Assembly (NCBI GenBank): GCA_046594635.1
Contig: JBKJRR010000306.1
Span: 1 to 13,889 of the forward strand
DNA: 13,889 bases
Origin: CAISIP01 sp046594635
GTDB taxonomy: Bacteria; Pseudomonadota; Gammaproteobacteria; Burkholderiales; Burkholderiaceae_C
Direction of reading: 5' to 3'
The notes under the pieces were generated by a model that was not told where the DNA came from, did no database searches, and saw only the letters and a list, made by a program, of their open reading frames with translations. The translations under genes were made by a program, and so were the position numbers. Shown here piece after piece: positions 6,531-13,735 of the stretch (positions within the stretch are counted from its first letter, which is position 1; each line of letters begins with the position of its first letter).

Positions 6531-8321
6531 ATGGGTTTATCCGAAAAAATCGCCAGTTTCCGGGCCTTTGTGGCACGTGTCGTGCGCCTGTCCGCGCCTT
6601 ACTTCCAGTCCGAGAAAAAATGGCAGGCGCGTGGCATGTTTTTCGCCATCGTGGCGCTGAACCTGGGTTCGGTCTACATGGCCGTTCTTTTCAACGACTG
6701 GTACGGCCTGTTCTACGATGCTTTGCAGAACAAGGACCAGGCCGTGTTCTGGACGCAAATCGGCCGTTTCGGCTACCTCGCCTTCTTCGCCATCATCATC
6801 GCGGTCTACCGGTTTTACCTGACCCAGTTGCTCGAGATGAACTGGCGCCAGTGGATGACCGGCTACTACCTGCGCCGCTGGCTCGGCGGCAACGCGTTTT
6901 ACCAGATGGAGCTGGCACGTTTCGCCAAGCAGGCCGGCGCACCGCCAGACAACCCCGACCAGCGTATTTCCGAAGATGTCAACCAGTTCACCAGCCAGAC
7001 CGTGGGCCTGACCATGGGCGTGCTCAATGCCACGGTGACCCTGGTCAGTTTCGTCGGCATCCTGTGGACACTGTCCGGTGCGTTCGACATCACGCTGGGC
7101 GGACGCACATTCAACATCCCCGGATTCATGGTCTGGATGGCGATCTTGTACTGCGTGGTCGGCAGCGTGCTGACGCATTACATCGGACGCCGGCAGATCC
7201 GGCTCAATTTTGAGCAGCAGCGGCGCGAGGCCGACTTCCGCCACCATATGGTGCGGGTGCGCGAATACAGCGAGGCGATTGCGCTGGACCGTGGCCAGAC
7301 CGTCGAAAAGCAGCATCTGGGCACCCGCTTCTCCTCAGTGCTCGAAAACTACCTGGCGCTGATCAAGGCGCAAAAGAGCCTGATCTGGTTCACGTCGTTT
7401 TTCGGCCAGGCTGCGGTGGTGTTTCCAATGATCGTCGCAGCGCCCCGGTATTTCAGCGGAGCGATCCAGCTTGGCGATCTGATGAAGATCAACTCGGCGT
7501 TTGGCCGTGTACAGGATTCGCTGAGCTGGTTTGTCGACAATTACAGTGGTTTGGCGGCATGGCGCGCCACCACGGACCGTTTGACCAGTTTTGATGACGC
7601 CATCTCCATGGCAGAAGTCGGCAATCCGCGCCTTCATGAGGCCGATGGCAGCGGGCTGGACGCCCACGACCTGAATGTGACACTGCCAACCGGCGCGGTT
7701 CTGCTGGCTTCGACCCGGCTGAACGTGAATAAGGGCGACCATATCCTGTTGCAAGGCCCCTCGGGAAGCGGCAAATCCACCTTGTTCCGTACGCTGGCCG
7801 GTGTCTGGCCGTTCGCCAGCGGCCAGGTGATACGCGATGCCGACACCATGTTCATTCCGCAGCATCCGTACTTCCCCAATGGCAGCTTGCGCGAGGCACT
7901 GGCCTATCCGGAAAGTGCCACGCGGTATTCCACTGAAGACATGGGACGCGTGCTGGCCGAGGCCCTGTTACCGGACCTGATCGACGAATTGGACCGGGTC
8001 GACGCCTGGAGCCAGAAGTTGTCGGGCGGCGAGCAGCAACGGCTGGCCATCGCCCGGGTCTTGCTCAAGCAGCCACGCTGGGTGTTTGCGGACGAGGCCA
8101 CCAGTGCGCTGGACGTCCAGTCAGAAGAAACGGTCTACCGAAAGCTGCTGGCCATGGTCGAGAAAACCGGTGGCGGCATTGTCTCGATTGCGCACCGCGC
8201 CTCGGTGGCTGCCTTTCACAACCGCCGCTGGACGCTGCAGGCCACGCCCGCCGGCGCCAGCGCGCGTTACACGCTGGAAGTCGGAGCGATCGCGCCCGCA
8301 GCCAACGCCACGGGCGGCTGA
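6531..8321 (+). CDS. SbmA/BacA-like ABC transporter, fused permease and ATPase
   Basis: A 596-residue half-transporter with a membrane domain (about 1-370) and a C-terminal ATPase, resembling YddA and the ABCD-type family that includes SbmA/BacA relatives. Hydrophobic segments lie near 35-60, 80-100, 155-180, 200-220 and 290-310. The family signature DNPDQRISEDV follows the second segment pair. ATPase motifs are intact: Walker A GPSGSGKS (409-416), signature LSGGEQQ (497-503), Walker B ending in D521-E522 (WVFADEATSALD) and the switch histidine H555 (SIAHR), so it should hydrolyse ATP as a homodimer. Relatives carry peptides, very-long-chain fatty acyl groups or cobalamin; the substrate here is unknown. 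It begins 48 bp after the 5'-nucleotidase gene and may belong to the same transcript. Its last 55 bp overlap the 3' end of queC on the other strand. Confidence 0.9.
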   Translation: MGLSEKIASFRAFVARVVRLSAPYFQSEKKWQARGMFFAIVALNLGSVYMAVLFNDWYGLFYDALQNKDQAVFWTQIGRFGYLAFFAIIIAVYRFYLTQLLEMNWRQWMTGYYLRRWLGGNAFYQMELARFAKQAGAPPDNPDQRISEDVNQFTSQTVGLTMGVLNATVTLVSFVGILWTLSGAFDITLGGRTFNIPGFMVWMAILYCVVGSVLTHYIGRRQIRLNFEQQRREADFRHHMVRVREYSEAIALDRGQTVEKQHLGTRFSSVLENYLALIKAQKSLIWFTSFFGQAAVVFPMIVAAPRYFSGAIQLGDLMKINSAFGRVQDSLSWFVDNYSGLAAWRATTDRLTSFDDAISMAEVGNPRLHEADGSGLDAHDLNVTLPTGAVLLASTRLNVNKGDHILLQGPSGSGKSTLFRTLAGVWPFASGQVIRDADTMFIPQHPYFPNGSLREALAYPESATRYSTEDMGRVLAEALLPDLIDELDRVDAWSQKLSGGEQQRLAIARVLLKQPRWVFADEATSALDVQSEETVYRKLLAMVEKTGGGIVSIAHRASVAAFHNRRWTLQATPAGASARYTLEVGAIAPAANATGG

Positions 8322-9013
8322 GCGGCCATGTAAGTTGCGTGACCGCGCGCGCGCAACTCACACGCCGGGCAGCTGCCACACCCATATCCCCAGTCGTGCC
8401 GCTGGCTGCGATCGCCGAGATAACAGGTATGGGTGTGCTCGCGAACCAGTTCGAGCAGCGCCGCGCCGCCCAGATCGTGTGCCAGTTTCCAGGTTGCGGC
8501 CTTGTCGATCCACATCAGCGGGGTCTCGATGCGAAAACGTTGCGCCATGCCCAGGTTGAGTGCCAGTTGCATTGCCTTCATGGTGTCGTCGCGGCAGTCC
8601 GGATAACCGGAGAAGTCGGTTTCGCAGACGCCGGTGACCAGCACCTGCAGGTCGCGCCGGTACGCCAGCGCCGCCGCCAAGGTCAGGAACATCAGGTTGC
8701 GGCCCGGGACAAATGTGTTTGGCAATCCGCTGGATTCCATTTGAATCGCCGTCTCTTCGGTAAGTGCCGACTTGCTCACCTGGCCCAGCACCGCCAGATC
8801 CAGCATGTGGTCGTCGCCCAGGCGCTTGGCCCAATGCGGGAAACGATCGCGCAACTCGCCCAGTACATGCTGGCGTGCGTCGAGTTCGACGCGATGGCGC
8901 TGTCCATAATCGAAACCGACCGTCTCGACCCGTTCATACCGGTCAAGTGCCAATGCCAGGCAGGTGGTGGAGTCCTGGCCGCCGGAGAAAAGAACCAGAG
9001 CGCTTGGGTGCAT
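8267..9013 (-). CDS. queC: 7-cyano-7-deazaguanine (preQ0) synthase QueC
   Basis: A 248-residue ATP-dependent enzyme converting 7-carboxy-7-deazaguanine and ammonia to preQ0, precursor of queuosine in tRNA. The PP-loop SGGQDS (10-15) opens the protein. Four zinc cysteines are present: C197 (TCYLGD) and C212, C215, C218 (GCGSCPAC). The insertion between the first and second cysteines (YLGDRSQRHDWGYG) is longer than in classic QueC but is, from memory, normal in Comamonadaceae. Other family elements are FDYGQRH, LPNTFVPGRNLMFLTLAAALA and TGVCETDFSGYPDCR. The roughly 20 residues after the zinc site form an alanine-rich tail encoded in the overlap with the ABC transporter gene. The ATG at 9013 places the PP-loop at the usual distance, though no strong Shine-Dalgarno precedes it. 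It may share a transcript with the hypothetical gene 91 bp upstream. Confidence 0.95.
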   Translation of the reverse strand: MHPSALVLFSGGQDSTTCLALALDRYERVETVGFDYGQRHRVELDARQHVLGELRDRFPHWAKRLGDDHMLDLAVLGQVSKSALTEETAIQMESSGLPNTFVPGRNLMFLTLAAALAYRRDLQVLVTGVCETDFSGYPDCRDDTMKAMQLALNLGMAQRFRIETPLMWIDKAATWKLAHDLGGAALLELVREHTHTCYLGDRSQRHDWGYGCGSCPACELRARGHATYMAAQPPVALAAGAIAPTSSV

Positions 9014-9104
9014 CAGCCGATGTTAGGAGACGAACGGGCCTGCAAGTCGCCGGCCGCAAATTGACCGCGGCGGTTGAACACAACCCGGCCAGGCACAACC
9101 CTGG

Positions 9105-9608
9105 TCAGAGGTTCTCGGTCTTCTTGATCTTGCTCGGCGTGTAGGTGAGGTTTTCTTTGGCGATTTCGCCAGCCGCCGCATTCGGATTGGTCGGGGTTGT
9201 CAGCACGTTCTGCCTTTGCACCTGCGACATTTCCACCGCCATCGCACTGGCCTGCCACATCGACTTGATGAAATCGAGCAACAACTGGTGTATCGGCACC
9301 GGCGGCGGATCTTCAACTTTCTCCGGCTCGGGTCGCTGAATCGTCCAGTCGCGCGCATCGGCTGCCGGCTCCACACCCCGACGGATCGGGTCTGGAACGC
9401 TCTGGTACACCGTACCTTGTGCGGAGGCTAGCGACGCAGCTTCGCCGATCTTGTTGACGACACCCGGCGGGTTGGGGGTGTCAGGTGGATTGACCGTCAC
9501 CGGCGGATTGATCGGCGCCACCGGGATCACCTTTTGCCCATTCGACGACACCAGGTCGACGCCGGCGGGGCGCATACCTGGTTGTCGATCGACGGACGGG
9601 AGTTGCAT
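9105..9608 (-). CDS. Hypothetical protein, proline-rich centre
   Basis: A 167-residue protein I do not recognise. It has no signal peptide or membrane segment. Residues ~28-50 are proline-rich with three N-P-P triplets (APINPPVTVNPPDTPNPPGV). A central part follows (DWTIQRPEPEKVEDPPPVP), then an amphipathic helix-like stretch (IHQLLLDFIKSMWQASAMAV) and a basic, polar tail ending SKIKKTENL. The order of a disordered proline region and a helical segment suggests a protein-interaction role, but nothing specific can be claimed. Reasons to think it real are a continuous frame over 500 bp, the ATG start at 9608, a promoter candidate upstream on the same strand, and placement ahead of queC. Its Shine-Dalgarno is weak. 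A G-rich tandem repeat lies 16 bases upstream of the start. Confidence 0.6.
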   Translation of the reverse strand: MQLPSVDRQPGMRPAGVDLVSSNGQKVIPVAPINPPVTVNPPDTPNPPGVVNKIGEAASLASAQGTVYQSVPDPIRRGVEPAADARDWTIQRPEPEKVEDPPPVPIHQLLLDFIKSMWQASAMAVEMSQVQRQNVLTTPTNPNAAAGEIAKENLTYTPSKIKKTENL

Positions 9609-9616
9609 GACGGTCC

Positions 9617-9653
9617 GGGTTCCGGGTTAGGTTAGGTTGGGTTGGGTTGGTGG
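9617..9653. repeat. G-rich pentanucleotide tandem repeat (RGGTT)n, G-quadruplex candidate
   Basis: Five uninterrupted units read GGGTT, AGGTT, AGGTT, GGGTT, GGGTT (9624-9648) on the plus strand, with an extra GGGTT at 9617-9621 and GGTGG after it. Four GGG tracts and four GG tracts fall within 37 bases, enough for a two-tetrad, possibly three-tetrad, quadruplex on the plus strand. The array would sit in the 5' leader of the minus-strand hypothetical gene as a C-rich stretch. It is not a mobile element, and its function is unknown. Confidence 0.75.
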
Positions 9654-9697
9654 ACCTTTGCGCCCACGTTGACCTGTTAACGGCAGAACTGGAGGGC

Positions 9698-9726
9698 AAT
9701 TTAGGTCTATTTTTCATTCTCTTCAA
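9698..9726 (-). promoter_or_regulatory. Candidate promoter of the proline-rich hypothetical gene
   Basis: On the minus strand TTGAAG (9726-9721) and TAAATT (9703-9698) are 17 bases apart, each matching four of six consensus bases. Transcription would start near 9691, giving an ~83-nucleotide leader that includes the pentanucleotide repeat. The surrounding stretch is AT-rich for this window. The remaining part of the 9609-9923 gap shows no gene. Confidence 0.3.
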
Positions 9727-9827
9727 CCTGGATGCCAACTTTTTCTCGATTCGGACCATCTTCACCCCGTTTTTTGCATCGACGCCCGTCGTCTCGCAGC
9801 GCGAAGCCGACGCCGGAACCTGGCGCA

Positions 9828-9856
9828 TTGACCCCAACCCGTCAAATCCATACACT
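9828..9856 (+). promoter_or_regulatory. Sigma-70 type promoter of the metal-dependent hydrolase gene
   Basis: TTGACC (9828-9833, five of six) and TACACT (9851-9856, four of six) are separated by the ideal 17 bases. The start would be near 9863, giving a leader of about 60 nucleotides before the ATG at 9924. This is the best-looking promoter in the window and could drive the whole rightward run. Confidence 0.5.
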
Positions 9857-9923
9857 TGTGTATTGAGCCTGCAAACACCCGGGCGTATCCAAAGCCGTTT
9901 GTCGGTTGAACCAGGACCCCTCC

Positions 9924-10748
9924 ATGACCGACCTCGTCGTGCGCCGTCTTCTGATTGACCTCGAAACCCCCTTCCCTGGCCGCTGGAATGGTGGTGACGG
10001 CTTTCGCTCGGCCTTCTTCAATGCCTTGTCGCTGAGCTTCCCGGCCGGCGAGCAATTTTTCATCGATTCGGTCCGGGACGGACTGCAGGCCTTGCCGGCA
10101 GAAAAGCGCGCGCCCATGGCTGCCGAAGTACAAGGCTTCATCGGCCAGGAGGCCACGCACCGGCGCATCCACACGCTGTTCAATGGACATCTGGAACGGC
10201 TGGGCTATGACAACGCAATCGAACGCCGCGCCAACCAGCGCCGCCAGGCGCATGAAGGCGACGACCTGCGCAACAAGGTTGCTGCCACCGCCGCCACCGA
10301 GCACTTCACCGCCATCTTCGCCGACTGGTTGCTGCGCCACCCTCAGGCGCTTGAAGGCGCCGAGCCGCGCCTGAAGACCCTGTGGTTATGGCACAGTGCC
10401 GAAGAGTCGGAGCATCGCAACACCGCATTCGACATGTACCAGGCGCTCGGCGGCAGCCACGAATGGCGCATCAAGGTCTTCAAATACATCACAGCCACGT
10501 TTCTGTACGACGTGTCGCGCCAGACAGTGCGTAACATGTGGCACGACGGCAGTCTGTTTACCTGGCGCAGCTGGCGCAGCGCGGCAACCATGCTGTTTGG
10601 GCGGGACGGCCTGATCCGCGGCAATTACGGTTTGTGGCGGGACTACCTCGCAACAGACTTCCACCCGCGCCAGCATTCGGCGAGCCTGTCGCAGCGCTGG
10701 CTGCGCGACAACGCCGGCCAGTTCGTCGTGGTCGGCCAGAATTCCTGA
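9924..10748 (+). CDS. Metal-dependent hydrolase family protein (PF10118 / COG3687 type)
   Basis: A 274-residue, all-helical protein of the family annotated as predicted metal-dependent hydrolase, which looks like a ferritin-like di-metal fold. Candidate metal ligands follow the pattern: E43 (AGEQFF), E76 and H79 (GQEATHRRIH), E126-H127 (TEHF), E160 and H164 (WHSAEESEHR). The N-terminal RRLLIDLETPFPGRWNGGD and the aromatic segment NYGLWRDYLATDFHP near the C-terminus are also typical. No signal peptide is present. The actual reaction is not established; 'hydrolase' is a database name, and an oxidase or oxygenase is equally compatible with the fold. The ATG at 9924 has AGGA seven bases upstream; an in-frame TTG at 9906 lies before that site and is rejected. 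It is 256 bp upstream of the sulfatase gene on the same strand; a shared transcript is possible. Confidence 0.85.
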   Translation: MTDLVVRRLLIDLETPFPGRWNGGDGFRSAFFNALSLSFPAGEQFFIDSVRDGLQALPAEKRAPMAAEVQGFIGQEATHRRIHTLFNGHLERLGYDNAIERRANQRRQAHEGDDLRNKVAATAATEHFTAIFADWLLRHPQALEGAEPRLKTLWLWHSAEESEHRNTAFDMYQALGGSHEWRIKVFKYITATFLYDVSRQTVRNMWHDGSLFTWRSWRSAATMLFGRDGLIRGNYGLWRDYLATDFHPRQHSASLSQRWLRDNAGQFVVVGQNS

Positions 10749-11004
10749 GCATGAGCCCCGCCGTGCCAGCCATGGCGTTGGCAGCGTCGTACGTCTTTTT
10801 CCTGTGGTGCTTCAGCGGTCGTGGCACACCACTGGGAGCGGAACAGACCGTGTCCGGCTTGCGCGACCTTGCCAACGCCGCCGGCAATGGCCACACAGCC
10901 TGCCGTCTCTCGAAAAATACGTCTGCAAGCTTGTGCAAGACCGATAGCCGCTCGAGTCATCGCTACCCGTCACCCCTGTCGCGACTTGACCTGAAGAAAA
11001 ATCC
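10749..11004 (+). other. Gap between hydrolase and sulfatase genes, with an 85-codon open frame of doubtful coding status
   Basis: An open frame starts at an ATG two bases after the hydrolase stop (10751) and ends at 11008, where its TGA overlaps the sulfatase ATG as ATGA. Its product would have a hydrophobic N-terminal part (MALAASYVFFLWCF) and a low-complexity Ser/Arg-rich tail. The arrangement is that of an operon gene, but the tail looks non-coding and no ribosome binding site is clear. No convincing promoter or terminator was found. A near-palindrome around GCAAGCTTGTGC (10924-10935) is the only other structure seen. Confidence 0.25.
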
Positions 11005-12684
11005 ATGAAGCTGCGCCGAACGCTGCCCGTTGTATTACTGTTGCTGGCCGCACTGGCTGTACTGGCGTACGCCAACCGCTTGCTGGTGCTGCAATATTCG
11101 CTGGGTTGGTACCAGGACATCTTTCATCCGCGTGCGGCCAACCAGCCGGTGCCCTGGATGCAAGGCCCAGCTACCGCCGACAGACCCCCGGCGCAGCGAC
11201 CGCCCAATATCGTCATCATCCTGGCCGACGATCTGGGGTACAACGATGTGACGACACACGGTGGCGGCTACGGTGCGCAGGGTGCCGGTACACCGAACAT
11301 CGATGCGATCGCGCGCGACGGCGTCAATTTCGACCAGGGCTATGCAGGCGCAGCCGTCTGCACCGTGTCGCGCGCTGCTTTGCTGAGCGGGCGCTATCCG
11401 TGGCGGTTCGGCGTCGAATTCACGCCCACACCGGGCGCCATGGGCCGCATCGCGCCGCTTCTGTACGCCGATCCGACACGGCTGCGCCCGATACTTGTCG
11501 ACAAGGAAGCGGCCGCGCGGACCTCGTCCAATCCCTGGGACGACTATGGCATGCCGGGGTCCGAGATCACGATTGCCGAATTGCTCAAGCAGCGCGGATA
11601 CCACACCACGCATATCGGCAAGTGGCATCTTGGTGGCACGCCGGAGCATCCGGACATGCGCCCGAACAAACAGGGCTTCGACGAGAGCCTGTTCATGGAG
11701 AGCGGCCTGTACCTGCCGCAAGACTCCCCCGACGTCGTCAATTCAAAGCAGGACTTCGACCCGATCGACCGGTTTTTGTGGCCAAACGTCCGGTTCGCGG
11801 TCAGTTACAACAATGGGGCCTGGTTCAAGCCAGCCCGTTACCTCACCGACTATTTCACCGACGAAGCGGTCAAGGTCATCCACAACAACCGCAACCGACC
11901 GTTTTTCCTGTACCTGGCGCATTGGGGGGTACATACCCCCTTGCAAGCCAGCAAGGCCGACTACGACGCCGTCACCGGTATTGCCGACCACCGGCGCCGG
12001 GTCTACGCGGCCATGGTGCGGTCGGTGGACCGGAGCGTGGGGCGCGTGATGCAGGCCTTGCGCGACAACGGCCTGGACCAGAACACCATCGTGATCTTCA
12101 GCAGCGACAACGGCGCACCGGGTTACATCGGGCTGCCCGAGGTCAACCAGCCGTTCCGCGGCTGGAAGCTGACGCAGTTCGAAGGCGGACTGCGCGTGCC
12201 CTACATGGCGCAATGGCCGGGGCGCATACCGGCGGGCAGCCGCTATGCGGCGCCGATGTCCAACATCGACATCCTGCCCACGCTTGTCGCGGCGGCCGGC
12301 GGCAGCGTACCGATTGATCGCGTGATGGATGGCGTCAACCTGCTGCCCTATCTCGGTACCGATGGCAAGCGGCAACCGGATCGACCGCTGTTCTGGCGCG
12401 ACGGTCCGTACCGGGCGGTGCAGGACCAGGGCTGGAAACTGATCGTGTCCGAGAACCCGAAAAAGGACTGGCTTTTCAACCTGAACCAGGATCCGACGGA
12501 AAAGACCAACCTGGCGCCGCAACGCCCGCAGGAAGTCGCCCGGCTCAAGGCTTTGCTGCAGACACACAACGCGCAGATGCCAGCGTCGCTGTGGCCCTCT
12601 TTCCTGCAGTTGCCGGTGGCCGTCGACAAGACGCTGGACCAGAAGGAAAGCGCCGGCGACGAATACACGTACTGGTTCAACTGA
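11005..12684 (+). CDS. Exported type I sulfatase (arylsulfatase family) with C-T-V-S-R signature
   Basis: A 559-residue alkaline-phosphatase-superfamily sulfatase that would cleave a sulfate ester after its active-site cysteine is oxidised to formylglycine. The N-terminus (KLRR then a hydrophobic run ending A-Y-A at 23) is a Sec signal peptide or anchor, so it acts in the periplasm. Active-site elements are D75-D76 (ILADDLGYND), C119 and R123 (CTVSRAALLSGRYP), H203-K206-H208 (THIGKWHLGG), H306 and H310 (YLAHWGVHTP), D368-N369 (SSDNGAPG) and K388 (RGWKLTQFEGG). All expected catalytic and calcium ligands are thus present. The signature usually reads C-x-P/A-x-R, and valine at the third place is unusual. 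The C-terminal subdomain has the normal LFNLNQDPTEKTNLA motif. Spacing of 13 bp to the FGE gene shows cotranscription. The substrate (aryl, lipid or polysaccharide sulfate) is unknown. Confidence 0.92.
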   Translation: MKLRRTLPVVLLLLAALAVLAYANRLLVLQYSLGWYQDIFHPRAANQPVPWMQGPATADRPPAQRPPNIVIILADDLGYNDVTTHGGGYGAQGAGTPNIDAIARDGVNFDQGYAGAAVCTVSRAALLSGRYPWRFGVEFTPTPGAMGRIAPLLYADPTRLRPILVDKEAAARTSSNPWDDYGMPGSEITIAELLKQRGYHTTHIGKWHLGGTPEHPDMRPNKQGFDESLFMESGLYLPQDSPDVVNSKQDFDPIDRFLWPNVRFAVSYNNGAWFKPARYLTDYFTDEAVKVIHNNRNRPFFLYLAHWGVHTPLQASKADYDAVTGIADHRRRVYAAMVRSVDRSVGRVMQALRDNGLDQNTIVIFSSDNGAPGYIGLPEVNQPFRGWKLTQFEGGLRVPYMAQWPGRIPAGSRYAAPMSNIDILPTLVAAAGGSVPIDRVMDGVNLLPYLGTDGKRQPDRPLFWRDGPYRAVQDQGWKLIVSENPKKDWLFNLNQDPTEKTNLAPQRPQEVARLKALLQTHNAQMPASLWPSFLQLPVAVDKTLDQKESAGDEYTYWFN

Positions 12685-12697
12685 AACTGCACCAGCC

Positions 12698-13735
12698 GTG
12701 CCGAAACACAACCGACGATGGCGCACCACAGCGCTGCTGAGCTTGCTGCTGACCGGCGCTGTCGTCGCCGGCGGGTGGATCTGGCGTGGCGGTATGCAAA
12801 CCGCCCAGGCGCCCGGATCGGCGAAGTTGCAATGCGCCATGCCCGCGCTCGCCTCGAATACCGCGTATCCCGGCATGGTTTGGGTCCCTGCTGGGAACCT
12901 CGCCTTTGGCGACACCCTGTACCCGGAGGAACAGCCACTACGCGACACGCCGGTGGCCGGCTTCTGGATGGATCGCACCGAGGTGCGCAACGATGAATTT
13001 GCGGCCTTCGTCAAGGCCACCGGTTACGTGACGGTGGCCGAGCGCCCGGTGGACCTGGCACAACACCCCGAATTGCCACCGGAGATGCGCCTGCCGGGTT
13101 CCGTGGTGTTCACGATGCCCAATGCCACCGACGGTTCAGGACGGCTGACTCAGTGGTGGCGTTATGTTCCTGGTGCCAACTGGCGCCATCCGGGTGGACC
13201 CCAGTCCGACATCACGGGCCGCGGCGCCTTTCCGGTGGTGGCGGTCGCCCATGAAGACGCCTTGGCATATGCGCGTTGGAAAGGCCATGACTTGCCCTCC
13301 GAGGCGCAATGGGAATGGGCGGCCCGCGCTGGCAAGACCGGTACCCCGGACCATGCCCAACCCACCGACGCCAACACCTGGCAAGGCCTGTTCCCGGTCG
13401 CCAATTCCGCCGATGACGGTTTCATCGGGCTGGCGCCCGCGGGCTGCTACCCGGCCAATGCCTATGGCCTGTTTGACATGATCGGCAATGTATGGGAGCT
13501 CACGGCCGACCGCTGGACGCCAGATCACGGCAGCGCGGCAACCGGCGGATTCGACCCAGCCCAGGCACCGCAGCGCACCAGCGTGGCGGGCCAGCGTGTC
13601 ATCAAAGGCGGTTCGTTCCTGTGCGCACCCAATTACTGCATGCGCTATCGGGCCGGCGCGCGCCAGCCGCAGGACGACGACCTGGGTGCCAGCCACCTGG
13701 GTTTTCGCACCGTACTGAACCAACCCGGGCCATGA
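12698..13735 (+). CDS. Formylglycine-generating enzyme (SUMF1/FGE family), membrane-anchored
   Basis: A 345-residue FGE-fold protein expected to oxidise the sulfatase signature cysteine to C-alpha-formylglycine with oxygen and copper(I). Both active-site cysteines are present with the proper spacing, C309 and C314 in GGSFLCAPNYCMRYRAG; many SUMF1-domain proteins (EgtB, PvdO and others) lack this pair, so this looks like a true FGE. Other family motifs are MVWVPAGNLAFGD (60-72), FWMDRTEVRNDEFAAFV, HEDALAYARWKGHDLPSEAQ, WEWAAR and GNVWELTADRW. Residues 9-29 form a hydrophobic helix after a basic N-terminus (KHNRRWR), predicting an inner-membrane anchor or signal peptide and a periplasmic enzyme. 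The GTG at 12698 is the start that retains this helix; the first downstream Met (33) would remove it. The gene lies 13 bp after the sulfatase and overlaps the next gene by ATGA. Confidence 0.9.
   Translation: MPKHNRRWRTTALLSLLLTGAVVAGGWIWRGGMQTAQAPGSAKLQCAMPALASNTAYPGMVWVPAGNLAFGDTLYPEEQPLRDTPVAGFWMDRTEVRNDEFAAFVKATGYVTVAERPVDLAQHPELPPEMRLPGSVVFTMPNATDGSGRLTQWWRYVPGANWRHPGGPQSDITGRGAFPVVAVAHEDALAYARWKGHDLPSEAQWEWAARAGKTGTPDHAQPTDANTWQGLFPVANSADDGFIGLAPAGCYPANAYGLFDMIGNVWELTADRWTPDHGSAATGGFDPAQAPQRTSVAGQRVIKGGSFLCAPNYCMRYRAGARQPQDDDLGASHLGFRTVLNQPGP

Noticed and set aside
9079..9101. Direct repeat CACAACCC, two copies 15 bases apart, between queC and the hypothetical gene
   Set aside because: Only two short copies with no further regularity; not enough for a regulatory or attachment site.
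11743..13020. A 425-codon minus-strand frame across the sulfatase and FGE genes
   Set aside because: It is a shadow of two well-supported genes and would span their junction with no ribosome binding site.
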